From Ruminococcus sp. (GTDB taxonomy: Bacteria > Bacillota > Clostridia > Oscillospirales > Ruminococcaceae), in the NCBI GenBank assembly GCA_020860605.1, contig JAJBTZ010000085.1, positions 30,236 through 94,235 on the forward strand: a stretch of DNA of 64,000 nucleotides, given 5' to 3'. Under the pieces are notes generated by a model. That model did not search any database. It was given only the letters and a program-made list of their open reading frames with translations, and had not been told where the DNA came from. This document shows positions 42,998 through 51,677 of this stretch, piece by piece. Within the stretch, counting starts at the first letter, position 1; every line of letters begins with the position of its first letter. The position numbers and the translations under genes were made by a program.

Positions 42998-44095
42998 TCA
43001 AGTATTCTCTGAACTATTTTCTGATATTTCTGCCCATGTCGCGTCAGCGTACCCCTCAATCAGGTAGGAAATCTCGCTGTAGAGGCTGTAGTCGGCACTG
43101 TCCTCGCCTTCAAGGTTTGTGAGAATCGCTAAGATATACGGGTGCTCCGCCTCGGCATAGGCGATGTCGTGGAAAGCATATTGCGACCAGCCATACTTTC
43201 TGTAAAGAGTATAGCTCGACTTTATCATCGGGATTCGGGTGATGGCGAGGTGAGACTTGAAGGTCTCGACATAAGGGTTGTCGCTCTCCAAAAACTGAGC
43301 CAAGATTCTCGCATAGGCTCCCGCAGATTCGGTGCAGATTTTCTCCTGAGTGAGCCTCGTGTCCTGCTCGTGGGTGCAACCGTAACCTTGGCAATACTCC
43401 TCGAATTCGTCCCAGTCGACGAGGTCTTTGAGCATCTGGAAGGCGATGTTGTCGCTGCGGATGACTGAGAGCTCAAGAAGCTCCATCACCGTATACTGGT
43501 CCCCCACTTCGCCGTCCTGGATGATGCCGGTGCCGGCCATGTAGTGGCGCTTTTCGTATGTAAGGACCGTTTCGCCATCGATTTCGCCATCGGCGAGCTT
43601 CTCGTAGAGATAGACAACAAACGGAATCTTCACACAGCTTGCGACGGGATAGTGAACGCCGGAATTGATCTCGAACGAATAGCCGGTTTCAAGATCCATA
43701 TAGTAGATCGAGACTACTTTTTCTCTGGTCACGTTCCCCTCTTCGTCGGTGGTCTCGTTATAGATGTCGCAGCTGCAATTCTCTTCATCGCCATCACAGT
43801 TCATGTTGACGCCGTACCTGTCGAAAATCTCCTGCAATTCTGTGAAGAATTCTTCCGGGAAGGAGAACTCAATCTCGACGACTTCAGGCTCAGCCTCGGT
43901 TGTGACTTCTGTAGTAGTTGCCTCAGTTGTTGTTGTGACTTCAGTTGTGGTCGCCTCAGTGGTAGTTGTAACAGCTTCTGTAGTGGTGGCAACAGTAGTG
44001 GTGCTCTCCTCAGTGGTTATCTCAACACTCCCGCAGGCGCAAAAAAACAGGGATGCAACCAGCGCCACCGAAACAAGTCTCAAACTTTTTTTCAT
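42998..44095 (-). CDS. Class-A beta-lactamase-fold serine hydrolase lipoprotein
   Basis: A 365-residue surface protein. The lipobox is FCAC (Cys21). Residues ~27-70 are a Thr/Glu linker made of TTTEATTTEV-like units. The hydrolase domain shows the SxxK motif (Ser153-CVK-Lys156), the SDN motif (Ser214-Asp-Asn) and a KYG in place of KTG near 305. This is the fold of class A beta-lactamases and serine D,D-peptidases. The conserved Glu of the beta-lactamase omega loop is not evident, so a wall peptidase or sensor role is as likely as antibiotic resistance. It follows the PrsA-like gene after 37 bases, which suggests co-expression. Confidence 0.8.
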   Translation of the reverse strand: MKKSLRLVSVALVASLFFCACGSVEITTEESTTTVATTTEAVTTTTEATTTEVTTTTEATTTEVTTEAEPEVVEIEFSFPEEFFTELQEIFDRYGVNMNCDGDEENCSCDIYNETTDEEGNVTREKVVSIYYMDLETGYSFEINSGVHYPVASCVKIPFVVYLYEKLADGEIDGETVLTYEKRHYMAGTGIIQDGEVGDQYTVMELLELSVIRSDNIAFQMLKDLVDWDEFEEYCQGYGCTHEQDTRLTQEKICTESAGAYARILAQFLESDNPYVETFKSHLAITRIPMIKSSYTLYRKYGWSQYAFHDIAYAEAEHPYILAILTNLEGEDSADYSLYSEISYLIEGYADATWAEISENSSENT

Positions 44096-44132
44096 AGCCC
44101 GATCGCTCCCTGCTCTTTAAATTCGATTTAAG

Positions 44133-45296
44133 TTACTGGATATCTCCGTATTCCAACTGGTCGTGATACTCGCTATAGGTCATAGTGCACTCGGCGAGGA
44201 CCTCATCAACGTAGTTGTTGAACTTGATGCTGATGTAGTCGGACTTAAGGTCGTCCCAGTTCTCTTCGATATACTCATCCTGCTCGAGGCGGTAGATGAT
44301 ATGGTAGCCATAGACGCTCTCGACGATTCCGCTGAGCTCGCCAACCTCGAGTGCAAAGGATGCTTCCTCGAAGTCATCAACCATGTCGCCATAGGTGAAC
44401 ATGTAACCAGCTTCGTTGTCGACCATGCCTGAGTCGTCAGCGTCCTGAGCATACTCATAAACAGCAGCCTCGATGTCGTCGCTTGCCTGAATTTCGGCAA
44501 GGATTTCCTCGGCATAGGCAAGTGCAGCAGCCTGAAGCTCCTCATCGGTAGCGTCGGCGTATTCTTCATCATCGGCAAAGTGGTCAGATGTGATAAGAAC
44601 GTGGTAAACTCTTACGTAGTCATTCTGAAGGCCTTCCTTGATCTCTTCGTCAGACTCGAGAAGGATAGCTCCGTCGTCGCCATAGAGGACCTGATAAACT
44701 CTCTCGCAGAGAACGCTCTGGGTGACTACTCTTTCAAGAAGATCATAGCTGATGCCAGAAGCCTCGAGTGCATAGTAGAACTCGTCCTCAGAATCGAAGC
44801 TGTCAATTTCCTCCTGCATGACCTCTTCTATCGTCTCATAGTCCTCATCGGTAAGCTCGATATCGTACATCTGAGCTAAAATTGCTCCCCACTGGTTGTC
44901 CTCGACATAGTAGTCGACGATAGTCATGAAGGTTTCGAAGAGCTCTTCGTTATCCTCCCAATATGAGTCGTCGGTGAGGCCGTAATAGCTCAAGAGATAC
45001 ATATACATGTATCTGTACTCATCAAACATGACTTCGATTGGCTCGTCGATGCCTTCGCCAGTGATGGTGAGCATTACGAGGTCGTCGGTGTCGATCTTCT
45101 CGCCGTCGATATAGAGACCAGCTGAGAGGGTTTCGGTTTCAGAGTCGGAGTCCGAATCGGTATCATCTGTAGAGTCAGACGTAGAAGAGTCGGACGAATC
45201 GTCTTCACTCGACGAAGAAAGCTCGCATGAAGCGAAGCAAGATACCGCAATCACCAAAGCCATGATGAATGCGAGTAGTTTTAGTAATCTGTTCAT
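44133..45296 (-). CDS. PrsA/SurA-like parvulin foldase lipoprotein
   Basis: A 387-residue extracytoplasmic peptidyl-prolyl isomerase. Lipobox FASC (Cys28) is followed by an Asp/Ser/Thr linker, a helical chaperone domain of SurA-N type (about 75-230) and a parvulin domain (VRVYHVLITSDHF at ~233 to GIVESVYGYHIIYRLEQ at ~345). It would help secreted proteins fold at the membrane surface; many lipoproteins of this window could be clients. The ribosome site is weak (AAGGAAGG well upstream). Confidence 0.85.
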   Translation of the reverse strand: MNRLLKLLAFIMALVIAVSCFASCELSSSSEDDSSDSSTSDSTDDTDSDSDSETETLSAGLYIDGEKIDTDDLVMLTITGEGIDEPIEVMFDEYRYMYMYLLSYYGLTDDSYWEDNEELFETFMTIVDYYVEDNQWGAILAQMYDIELTDEDYETIEEVMQEEIDSFDSEDEFYYALEASGISYDLLERVVTQSVLCERVYQVLYGDDGAILLESDEEIKEGLQNDYVRVYHVLITSDHFADDEEYADATDEELQAAALAYAEEILAEIQASDDIEAAVYEYAQDADDSGMVDNEAGYMFTYGDMVDDFEEASFALEVGELSGIVESVYGYHIIYRLEQDEYIEENWDDLKSDYISIKFNNYVDEVLAECTMTYSEYHDQLEYGDIQ

Positions 45297-45410
45297 TGGT
45301 TTTACATAACCTTCCTTTGTAATTTCATTTCGTTATTGCATATGCAAAAATCCGCCAATAGGAGACATTGTAGTACCTGATTGTGATAAAGTGATGACAA
45401 TTAGGCAAAA

Positions 45411-45980
45411 CTACGCCTTCTGAGGAGCTTCCTCCGGCTGCTTGTTGTACTTTGCACCATAAATCTCGTCATAGTTTGCGATACTTTCGCGGATAATATC
45501 CACAGCAGCCTTTCTTCCCATGACCTCATCAACGGCGGTCTCCTTGCCCTCAAGCTGTTTGTAGACGGTGAAGAAGTGGATCATCTCGTCGAAAATGTGG
45601 CTCGGCAGGCCTTCGATGCTGCGATAACTGTTGTAGCTCGGCTCCTCAAACGGCACAGCGATAATCTTCTGATCCATCCTGCCGTTGTCAATCATGTTGA
45701 TAACGCCGATCGGGTAGCACTGAACGAGAACGAGAGGCACCAGCACTTCGTTGCTGAGAACCAGCACATCAAGCGGGTCACCGTCGTCAGCCAGCGTCTT
45801 CGGCAAAAAGCCATAGTTTGCGGGATAGTGTGTTGAAGTGTAGAGGATTCTGTCGAGTATAAGAGCTCCCGACTTCTTGTCGAGCTCATACTTAGTCTTA
45901 CTGCCCTTAGAAATCTCAATAACCGCCAGAAAATCATCCGGCGTAACTCTTTCCTTGTCAATATCATGCCATAAATTCAT
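45411..45980 (-). CDS. ppa: Inorganic diphosphatase, family I
   Basis: A 189-residue soluble pyrophosphatase. Family I landmarks are KYELDKKSGALILDRILYTSTHYPANYGFLPKT and the metal-binding DDGDPLDVLVL. Start MNLWHDIDKERV is chosen for AAAGGA nine bases upstream; seventeen upstream codons lack a ribosome site. It pulls biosynthetic reactions, including the tRNA charging by the neighbouring argS, by removing pyrophosphate. Confidence 0.94.
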   Translation of the reverse strand: MNLWHDIDKERVTPDDFLAVIEISKGSKTKYELDKKSGALILDRILYTSTHYPANYGFLPKTLADDGDPLDVLVLSNEVLVPLVLVQCYPIGVINMIDNGRMDQKIIAVPFEEPSYNSYRSIEGLPSHIFDEMIHFFTVYKQLEGKETAVDEVMGRKAAVDIIRESIANYDEIYGAKYNKQPEEAPQKA

Positions 45981-46058
45981 ATCATTTCGTCCTTTCTGTC
46001 TTTGGGGTTTAACATTACCATTATAGCGCAATATAAATCAGATTGCAAGAGGCAGAAG

Positions 46059-46081
46059 AAATTTCAGCAAAGCTGAAATTT
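46059..46081 (-). terminator. Probable terminator of argS
   Basis: Minus strand: AAATTTCAGC, short loop, GCTGAAATTT, then CTTCT. Before it another stem (CCTCGAAACGAGG) overlaps the sequence just after the stop codon. Confidence 0.55.
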
Positions 46082-46118
46082 ACTTTCCTCGTTTCGAGGA
46101 TTTATCCGAGAAACGAAG

Positions 46119-47876
46119 TTACATGTTCTCAACAGTCTCAATCGCCAACAGCCCGAGCTGCTTCTCGAGCGTCCTTCTGACCATCAGGCAGAGGGCTATG
46201 AGGTCTGCTCGCTTCTTTGCGTCGGGTTCGCTGAGGATATGCTCGTCGTGGTAGAGGCGAGAGAAGGTTGAGGCGATGGTGTAGGCGCTGTCGCAGAGGA
46301 CACAGGGGGCAAGGTCACTGTAGGCCTTGTCGTAGGTTTCTCCTAAGAGGGCGAAATCGAGGGCGAGCTCGCGTTCGACGTCGGAATAGATTCCGCCGAT
46401 GGGGCGGATTTCGTTATAGGAAACGCCTGCTTTCTTGAGAATCGAATTGATTCGAGTGACGGTGTACAGAAGATAGGTTCCAGTTTTGCCGTCGAAGGAG
46501 AGGAACTTATTGAGATCGAAGACGTAGTCCTTCGAGGGCTGGTTCGAGAGGTCGCCGAACTTGATGGCGGCTACTCCTATCTTCTCGGCAATCTCCTCCT
46601 TGTCGCCGGAGACGTACTCGGAATCCTGAAGCTTCTCGAGAGCACCATCTGTTGCCATCTTGATGAGGTCCTCAAGGCGCATTACTCCGCCTGCTCTCGT
46701 CTTGAAGGGCTTGCCATCGGAGCCGTTCATAGTGCCAAATCCAACAAGCGTCAGCTCGGTGTCAGCTGGAACGAGCTCTGCCTTTCTGGCGCAGCGGAAA
46801 ACCTGAGTGAAGTGAAGCGACTGCCTCTTGTCGACGACGTACCAGATCTTGTTGGGCTTGAAGTCCTTCTCACGCTGAATAATCGTTGCGAGGTCGGTTG
46901 TGGCATAGGCGCTCGAGTCGTCCGACTTCTTGATCATGACGGGAGGCACGGTGATCTTGTCCGAATCTTCAGAGACATCGACAACCTGCGCTCCGTCGCT
47001 CTCGTAGAGAAGGCCCTTCTCGGTGAGGCGAGCGATGAGCTCGTCGGTATAGGCGTCGCAGTCGCTCTCGCCATACCAGTAGTCGAGGTCGACGTTGAGC
47101 TTGCCTAAAATCTTCTTGATATCGGTCTTTGAAACCTCGACAATCTGCTTCCAGAGGGAGTAGTAGCCGGGGTGATGATGCTGGAACTGGTAGACTATCT
47201 TGTGAGCCTTGTCCTTGAACTCCTCGTCTTCCTTGCTCTTTGCACTTGCGAAGGGATAGATTTCGTTCAGCTCGTTGACGTCGATTTGGGGGAGACCGTC
47301 CCGCTCAGGGTCGAAGCCCTCCTGGAAGCAGGGCCACTCGGGGTGGCGCTCCTGATATTCGGCGATAACGAGGCCAAGAGGGGTTCCCCAGTCACCCAAA
47401 TGAGCATCGCCGACAACGTTTCTGCCGGTGGCACGGGCGATTCTCTTGAGGGATTCGCCGATGATGGAGGATCTCAGATGCCCGATATGAAGGGGCTTCG
47501 CGACGTTCGGGCCGGCATAGTCGATGACGATCGATTCAGGAGTCTCAACCTGAGGAACACCAAGATTCGGGTCGGAGATGACGCCGTTGACGTATTCGAG
47601 CAGGAACTCGTCGGTCAATGTCAGATTTATAAAGCCGGGCTTGACAGCTTCGGCCTTCAGGAAGATCGGGTTCTCAGAAAGAACCGCTGCGACTTCGTCA
47701 GCAATCATAAAGGGAGCCTTGTGGTAGAGCTTGGCTCCGCCAAACGCTCCGTTGCACTGGAACTGGCAGAGGTCCATTCTGTCGGAAACGCTCACGGTTC
47801 CCAATTCTTTAGAATATCCGGCTTTTTCAAACGCTTCGGAAACGACTTCCGAAAGCAGTACTGTTATCTTTTTCAT
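46119..47876 (-). CDS. argS: Arginine-tRNA ligase
   Basis: A 585-residue class I synthetase. It has the Arg-specific N-terminal domain, the HIGH motif in GPNVAKPLHIGHLRSSIIGES, the ArgS-type variant of KMSKS (PFKTRAGGVMRLEDLI) and the C-terminal anticodon-binding helical domain (ALLGETYDKAYSDLAPCVLCDSAYTIASTFSRLYHDEHIL). The promoter is at 47911-47939. It is divergent from nfeD. Confidence 0.96.
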   Translation of the reverse strand: MKKITVLLSEVVSEAFEKAGYSKELGTVSVSDRMDLCQFQCNGAFGGAKLYHKAPFMIADEVAAVLSENPIFLKAEAVKPGFINLTLTDEFLLEYVNGVISDPNLGVPQVETPESIVIDYAGPNVAKPLHIGHLRSSIIGESLKRIARATGRNVVGDAHLGDWGTPLGLVIAEYQERHPEWPCFQEGFDPERDGLPQIDVNELNEIYPFASAKSKEDEEFKDKAHKIVYQFQHHHPGYYSLWKQIVEVSKTDIKKILGKLNVDLDYWYGESDCDAYTDELIARLTEKGLLYESDGAQVVDVSEDSDKITVPPVMIKKSDDSSAYATTDLATIIQREKDFKPNKIWYVVDKRQSLHFTQVFRCARKAELVPADTELTLVGFGTMNGSDGKPFKTRAGGVMRLEDLIKMATDGALEKLQDSEYVSGDKEEIAEKIGVAAIKFGDLSNQPSKDYVFDLNKFLSFDGKTGTYLLYTVTRINSILKKAGVSYNEIRPIGGIYSDVERELALDFALLGETYDKAYSDLAPCVLCDSAYTIASTFSRLYHDEHILSEPDAKKRADLIALCLMVRRTLEKQLGLLAIETVENM

Positions 47877-47910
47877 TATATTACACTCCTAAATGTGCAT
47901 TCGTAGATTG

Positions 47911-47939
47911 ATTATATCACACTGTGAAGGAAAGTGCAA
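47911..47939 (-). promoter_or_regulatory. Promoter of argS
   Basis: Minus strand: TTGCAC (47939-47934), 17 bases, TATAAT (47916-47911). Confidence 0.75.
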
Positions 47940-47965
47940 GCGTTGATATGGCCAAACAGCACACA

Positions 47966-47982
47966 ATATTTCGACGAAATAT
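47966..47982. promoter_or_regulatory. 17-base perfect palindrome in the argS/nfeD divergent region
   Basis: ATATTTCGACGAAATAT: two 8-base arms around a central A, ending one base before the -35 of the nfeD promoter. The position fits an operator. The regulator is unknown. Confidence 0.5.
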
Positions 47983-47983
47983 C

Positions 47984-48012
47984 TTGAATTGGGGCTCGAA
48001 ATAGTGTATACT
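47984..48012 (+). promoter_or_regulatory. Promoter of nfeD-SPFH operon
   Basis: TTGAAT (47984-47989), 17 bases, TATACT (48007-48012). Confidence 0.7.
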
Positions 48013-48045
48013 ATAGGTACTAAGCTTTGAAAGGAGTTTTCGAAA

Positions 48046-48471
48046 ATGTATGTCACTGGTTGGCTGATTGCCATTATTGCCTTCATAGTGCTGGAGGCGG
48101 TTACATATCAGCTTGTATCTGTCTGGTTTGTCATCGGGTCCTTGGGTGGACTTGCCGCAGCTGCTCTCGGAGCAAGTTTTGGAGTGCAGATTGCGGTGTT
48201 TGTGATTCTTTCTGCCCTGATGCTTGCGGTGCTCCGTCCTCTTTCGATGAAGCTCCTGAAACCCAAGGGGCTTAAGACAAATGTTGACGGGCTGATTGGC
48301 GGGGATGTTCTCATAACCGAGAATGTCAGCAATATTGAAGGCACCGGCAAAGGAAAGATTAACGGCATGACATGGACTGTCCGCTCAGAATCGGGCGAGG
48401 ATATCCCCGAAAATTCTGTAGCTACCGTGTCGAGAATCGAGGGCGTAAAGCTCATCGTCACCAAAAAGTAA
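48046..48471 (+). CDS. NfeD-family membrane protein
   Basis: A 141-residue protein with two or three N-terminal helices (WLIAIIAFIVLEAV; VWFVIGSLGGLAAAALGA; VQIAVFVILSALMLAVL) and a C-terminal OB-fold domain (GLIGGDVLITENVSNIEGTGKGKINGMTWTV). NfeD proteins partner with SPFH/stomatin proteins in membrane microdomains; the next gene, 23 bases downstream, is such a protein. It is the short NfeD1b form, without the ClpP-like protease part. Confidence 0.9.
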   Translation: MYVTGWLIAIIAFIVLEAVTYQLVSVWFVIGSLGGLAAAALGASFGVQIAVFVILSALMLAVLRPLSMKLLKPKGLKTNVDGLIGGDVLITENVSNIEGTGKGKINGMTWTVRSESGEDIPENSVATVSRIEGVKLIVTKK

Positions 48472-48494
48472 CAGCCTGAAAGGAGAAAAATTCA

Positions 48495-49394
48495 ATGGCA
48501 ATCGTAATTATTCTAATCCTCATAATCATCGCACTCATCGCGTGCAACATCAGAATCGTTCCCCAGACGTTTGCATACGTCGTTGAGCGTCTCGGATGCT
48601 ATCAGACCACATGGAACGTTGGCCTCCACGTCAAGGTCCCCTTCATCGATCGTATTGCAAGAAAGGTAAGCCTGAAGGAGCAGGTTGTCGACTTCGCTCC
48701 CCAGCCGGTTATCACCAAGGATAACGTCACAATGCAGATCGACACCGTCGTCTACTACCAGATCACCGACCCGAAGCTCTATGCCTACGGCGTTGAGAGC
48801 CCGATGATGGCTATCGAAAACCTCACTGCGACGACTCTCAGAAATATCATCGGCGATCTCGAGCTGGATGAGACTCTCACTTCAAGAGATACTATTAATA
48901 CCCGTATGCGTGCCATCCTCGACGAAGCTACCGACCCTTGGGGCATCAAGGTCAACAGAGTTGAGCTCAAGAACGTCATGCCTCCGGCAGACATCCAGAA
49001 CGCGATGGAGCGCCAGATGAAGGCAGAGCGTGAGCGTCGTGAGGCCATCATCAAGGCCGAAGGCGAAAAGAAGAGCGCAATCCTCATCGCTGAGGGTGAG
49101 AAGGAGAGCGCAATCCTCAGAGCCGAGGCCAAGAAGGAAGCAGCCATCAAGGAGGCCGAAGGTAAGGCAGAGGCCATCATCAAGATTCAGGAAGCCAACG
49201 CCGAAGGCATCCGCCTCATCAACGAAGCCAACCCGAATCAGGGCTACCTGACCATCAAGAGCCTCGAAAGCCTCAACGCCCTCGCTGACGGCAAGGCGAC
49301 AAAGATCGTCGTCCCTTCGGATATTCAGGGCCTTGCCGGACTCGCCACCTCGATCGCGGAGGTTGTCAAGACGGATACGCCGACGGGGAAGTAA
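48495..49394 (+). CDS. SPFH/Band 7 (stomatin, QmcA-like) protein
   Basis: A 299-residue membrane-anchored scaffold protein: an N-terminal helix (IVIILILIIIALIACNI), the SPFH domain (VPQTFAYVVERLGCYQTTWNVGLHVKVPF to ~160) and a long charged coiled coil (~165-240) made of repeated AEGEKxSAIL units. The coiled coil has a visible internal duplication (KAEGEKKSAILIAEGEKESAIL). It ends with a globular tail. With NfeD it should organise membrane microdomains or control membrane proteases. A strong terminator follows. Confidence 0.93.
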   Translation: MAIVIILILIIIALIACNIRIVPQTFAYVVERLGCYQTTWNVGLHVKVPFIDRIARKVSLKEQVVDFAPQPVITKDNVTMQIDTVVYYQITDPKLYAYGVESPMMAIENLTATTLRNIIGDLELDETLTSRDTINTRMRAILDEATDPWGIKVNRVELKNVMPPADIQNAMERQMKAERERREAIIKAEGEKKSAILIAEGEKESAILRAEAKKEAAIKEAEGKAEAIIKIQEANAEGIRLINEANPNQGYLTIKSLESLNALADGKATKIVVPSDIQGLAGLATSIAEVVKTDTPTGK

Positions 49395-49415
49395 TTAAAT
49401 CAGATATGAATAGGA

Positions 49416-49447
49416 AGAGCAGTCCGCAAGGGGCTGCTCTTTTTTTG
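49416..49447 (+). terminator. Terminator of the nfeD-SPFH operon
   Basis: AGAGCAG, 11-base loop, CTGCTCT, then TTTTTT. Confidence 0.9.
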
Positions 49448-49460
49448 ATATATTTCCACT

Positions 49461-49538
49461 TTTCTGCATATAAAATGGGGTGATTGTATGCAGAAAGGGC
49501 TGGTTTCTGCATATAAACTTCCGAAAAATATGCAGAAA
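49461..49538. repeat. Tandem pair of inverted TTTCTGCATA repeats
   Basis: TTTCTGCATA at 49461 and 49504 alternates with its inverse TATGCAGAAA at 49487 and 49529. The unit is a ~42-43-base inverted repeat present twice. It sits between two terminators and upstream of the third GH53 gene. It could be an operator array or part of a small RNA (a weak TTGATA-18-TATAAA promoter overlaps at 49445-49474). Confidence 0.6.
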
Positions 49539-49541
49539 AAA

Positions 49542-49565
49542 GGCAGGGCTGATGCCTGCCTTTTA
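49542..49565 (+). terminator. Second intrinsic terminator before the third GH53 gene
   Basis: GGCAGG, loop GCTGATG, CCTGCC, then TTTTA. No gene lies between it and the first terminator, so it may end a short RNA. Confidence 0.75.
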
Positions 49566-49586
49566 TTAAAACTTCTCATAAAACTA

Positions 49587-49615
49587 TTGACATCCTACTT
49601 ATTTTTTGTTATCAT
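49587..49615 (+). promoter_or_regulatory. Promoter of the third GH53 gene
   Basis: TTGACA (49587-49592), 17 bases, TATCAT (49610-49615), the same boxes as the GH53 promoter at 15194-15222. Confidence 0.75.
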
Positions 49616-49656
49616 AAAATGATATATATAAATCTTCTGTTAAGGAGCGGAGCACC

Positions 49657-51597
49657 ATGAAAAAGACAAGAAATTTTAAAAGATTCGTCGCTCTACTGTT
49701 GTCAATCGTACTTGTTTTCACACTGACAGGCTGCGGTTCAGGCGATAGCGAAAGTGGCGATAACGACACGGTTACGACCGTTGAAACAAGTGTAGAAACA
49801 ACCGCTGAGACGACCATCGAAGCGATTGCAGAGGAAATTGAGTACCATTCGGAGCTCATTAACGGCGACTTTGAGACGCAGGATTTTGAGGGCTGGACGG
49901 TTGTGGAATCGGCGAGTGGAGTCGTCAATGTCCAGAATGACGACTGGGCTAGCGTCAACACCTCATACTTTGCCAAGATGTACTCCTACGCTGGTGGCTC
50001 ATTCACACTGTCGCAGTATCTTCTGATGGAAGAGGCTGGCAGCTACGTTGGCGGAATTTACTATGAAGGCTCGAGCACTTTTGAGGGCTCGTTGACCTTT
50101 TCGATTCTCGTAAACGGCGAGGAGGCAGCAGCTCTCGACATAACACCGAGCCTCGACTGGGACGTCTGGACGACTGCGATCACCGATGAAATCGCGGTTG
50201 AAGCGGGCGATATCGTCACGATTCAGATTATCGGAGAGCTTGGGGCTGACGACTGGGGCGATATTGACAACGTCGTGTTTGTTAGTGCAAGCGAGAAGGA
50301 CTCGATTGAGGGTGGCAATGCTGCTGTGGAAGGCGAAGCGAGCGCCTCGAGCACCGCTAATGATCCTCTTGGAGGAGCTTCGGAGGACTATGGAGTTGAT
50401 CCCGCAGATGCAAACTGGGATATTCAGGAGGCTGGCGCGACTGGCTCAGGCTCCATCGACTTCAGTGGTATCACATATAACGGAACTGTAATTAACGATG
50501 GAAACTGGATCAAGGGTGTCGATGTCTCGTCGCTCATCTCTCTCGAAAAGAGTGGCGTTGTCTACTACAACGCTGACGGCGAGGAAGAGGATTTGCTCGC
50601 AATCCTGAAGGATGCAGGGGTGAACTATGTCAGAGTGAGAGTCTGGAACGACCCGTATGCCGAGGGCAAGGAGAAGACTCCCGAAAACAGCTATGGCGGT
50701 GGAGTCTGCGACCTTGAATACACCTGTGAGATTGCCGAAAGGTGTGCTGAGCTGGGGTTGACTCTTTATGTCGACTTCCATTATTCCGACTTCTGGAGCG
50801 ACCCGAGCCGTTCCTATGCTCCAAAAGAATGGGCAGATTATACTCTCGAAGAAAAAGAGGCTGCCGTTGCAGAGTTCACGACTGAAGCACTCGAGCGGAT
50901 TGCTGCAACAGGCGTCGATATCGGCATAGTTTCGGTAGGAAACGAGACGAACTCATACCTTGCTGGTGAAAGCGGAAACGAAAATATTGCAAAGCTAATA
51001 GCAGCGGGCTGCGAAGCTGTGAGAGAGTTCGACGACAGCATCCTGATCGCCGTTCACTTCACGAGCCCCGACCCGACGACCTACTACGGCTATGCAAACA
51101 TGCTCGCAGCGGTCGGTGCTGATTATGATATCTTCGCGTCGTCCTACTATCCTTTCTGGCATGGAACACTTGAGAACCTGACCGAGAGCCTCAACGCGGT
51201 GGCTCAGTCCTTCGGAAAGCTCACGATGATTGCGGAATATTCCTACGGAACGAGTGGCTCGTATGGCGACGAGGTTGAGGACGTTTTCGGAACTCCGAGC
51301 GAGGACGGCCAGGTTCAGGCGATAACCGTTCTGAACGAGGCAGCAGCTCAGATCGACAACTGCATCGGTACATTCTATTGGGAACCCGCATGGCTTCTCA
51401 CGTCGTCCGAAACATGGTCGAGCGAAGGCTCTGGCTGGATCAATACCCCGGCAGCCGAGTACGACCTCGCCAATTCAAGCATAACCGAAGCCCAAGGCAG
51501 CGCCTGCTATAACGAAGCCCTATTCGACGGCGACGGAAAGCCGTATAAGGCGGTAACCGAGGGGATTTTCAATCAGATCTGGACGGACGGAGAGTAA
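49657..51597 (+). CDS. Extracellular GH53 galactanase lipoprotein with N-terminal CBM61-like domain
   Basis: A 646-residue surface lipoprotein (lipobox LTGC, Cys26). A Thr/Glu linker (37-58) is followed by a jelly-roll binding module (about 64-211, SELINGDFETQDFEGW to DIDNVVFVSA) of the CBM61-like type. A second Ser/Ala/Asp linker leads to the GH53 barrel (283-~640): VNYVRVRVWNDPY, DFHYSDFWSDPSRSYAP, acid/base Glu430 (VGNE) and nucleophile Glu527 (IAEYSYG). The module order is reversed compared with the GH53 at 13.2 kb (CBM before rather than after). Strikingly, both are 646 residues. It stands alone with its own promoter and terminator. Confidence 0.9.
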   Translation: MKKTRNFKRFVALLLSIVLVFTLTGCGSGDSESGDNDTVTTVETSVETTAETTIEAIAEEIEYHSELINGDFETQDFEGWTVVESASGVVNVQNDDWASVNTSYFAKMYSYAGGSFTLSQYLLMEEAGSYVGGIYYEGSSTFEGSLTFSILVNGEEAAALDITPSLDWDVWTTAITDEIAVEAGDIVTIQIIGELGADDWGDIDNVVFVSASEKDSIEGGNAAVEGEASASSTANDPLGGASEDYGVDPADANWDIQEAGATGSGSIDFSGITYNGTVINDGNWIKGVDVSSLISLEKSGVVYYNADGEEEDLLAILKDAGVNYVRVRVWNDPYAEGKEKTPENSYGGGVCDLEYTCEIAERCAELGLTLYVDFHYSDFWSDPSRSYAPKEWADYTLEEKEAAVAEFTTEALERIAATGVDIGIVSVGNETNSYLAGESGNENIAKLIAAGCEAVREFDDSILIAVHFTSPDPTTYYGYANMLAAVGADYDIFASSYYPFWHGTLENLTESLNAVAQSFGKLTMIAEYSYGTSGSYGDEVEDVFGTPSEDGQVQAITVLNEAAAQIDNCIGTFYWEPAWLLTSSETWSSEGSGWINTPAAEYDLANSSITEAQGSACYNEALFDGDGKPYKAVTEGIFNQIWTDGE

Positions 51598-51619
51598 CAT
51601 AATAGCTATCGCAATAGCA

Positions 51620-51652
51620 AGAGCCAGCAGCGCTTGACTGCTGGCTCTATTA
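51620..51652 (+). terminator. Terminator after the third GH53 gene
   Basis: AGAGCCAGCAG, 7-base loop, CTGCTGGCTCT, then ATTATTT. The stem is perfect (11 bp) and can also serve the opposing ABC gene. Confidence 0.85.
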
Positions 51653-51677
51653 TTTATGCTGGTTGTGGGCTCGGGTT

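Noticed and set aside
42998..44095. Antibiotic-resistance beta-lactamase
   Set aside because: SxxK and SDN are present, but a catalytic omega-loop Glu is not evident and the third motif is KYG. Claiming resistance would go beyond the sequence.
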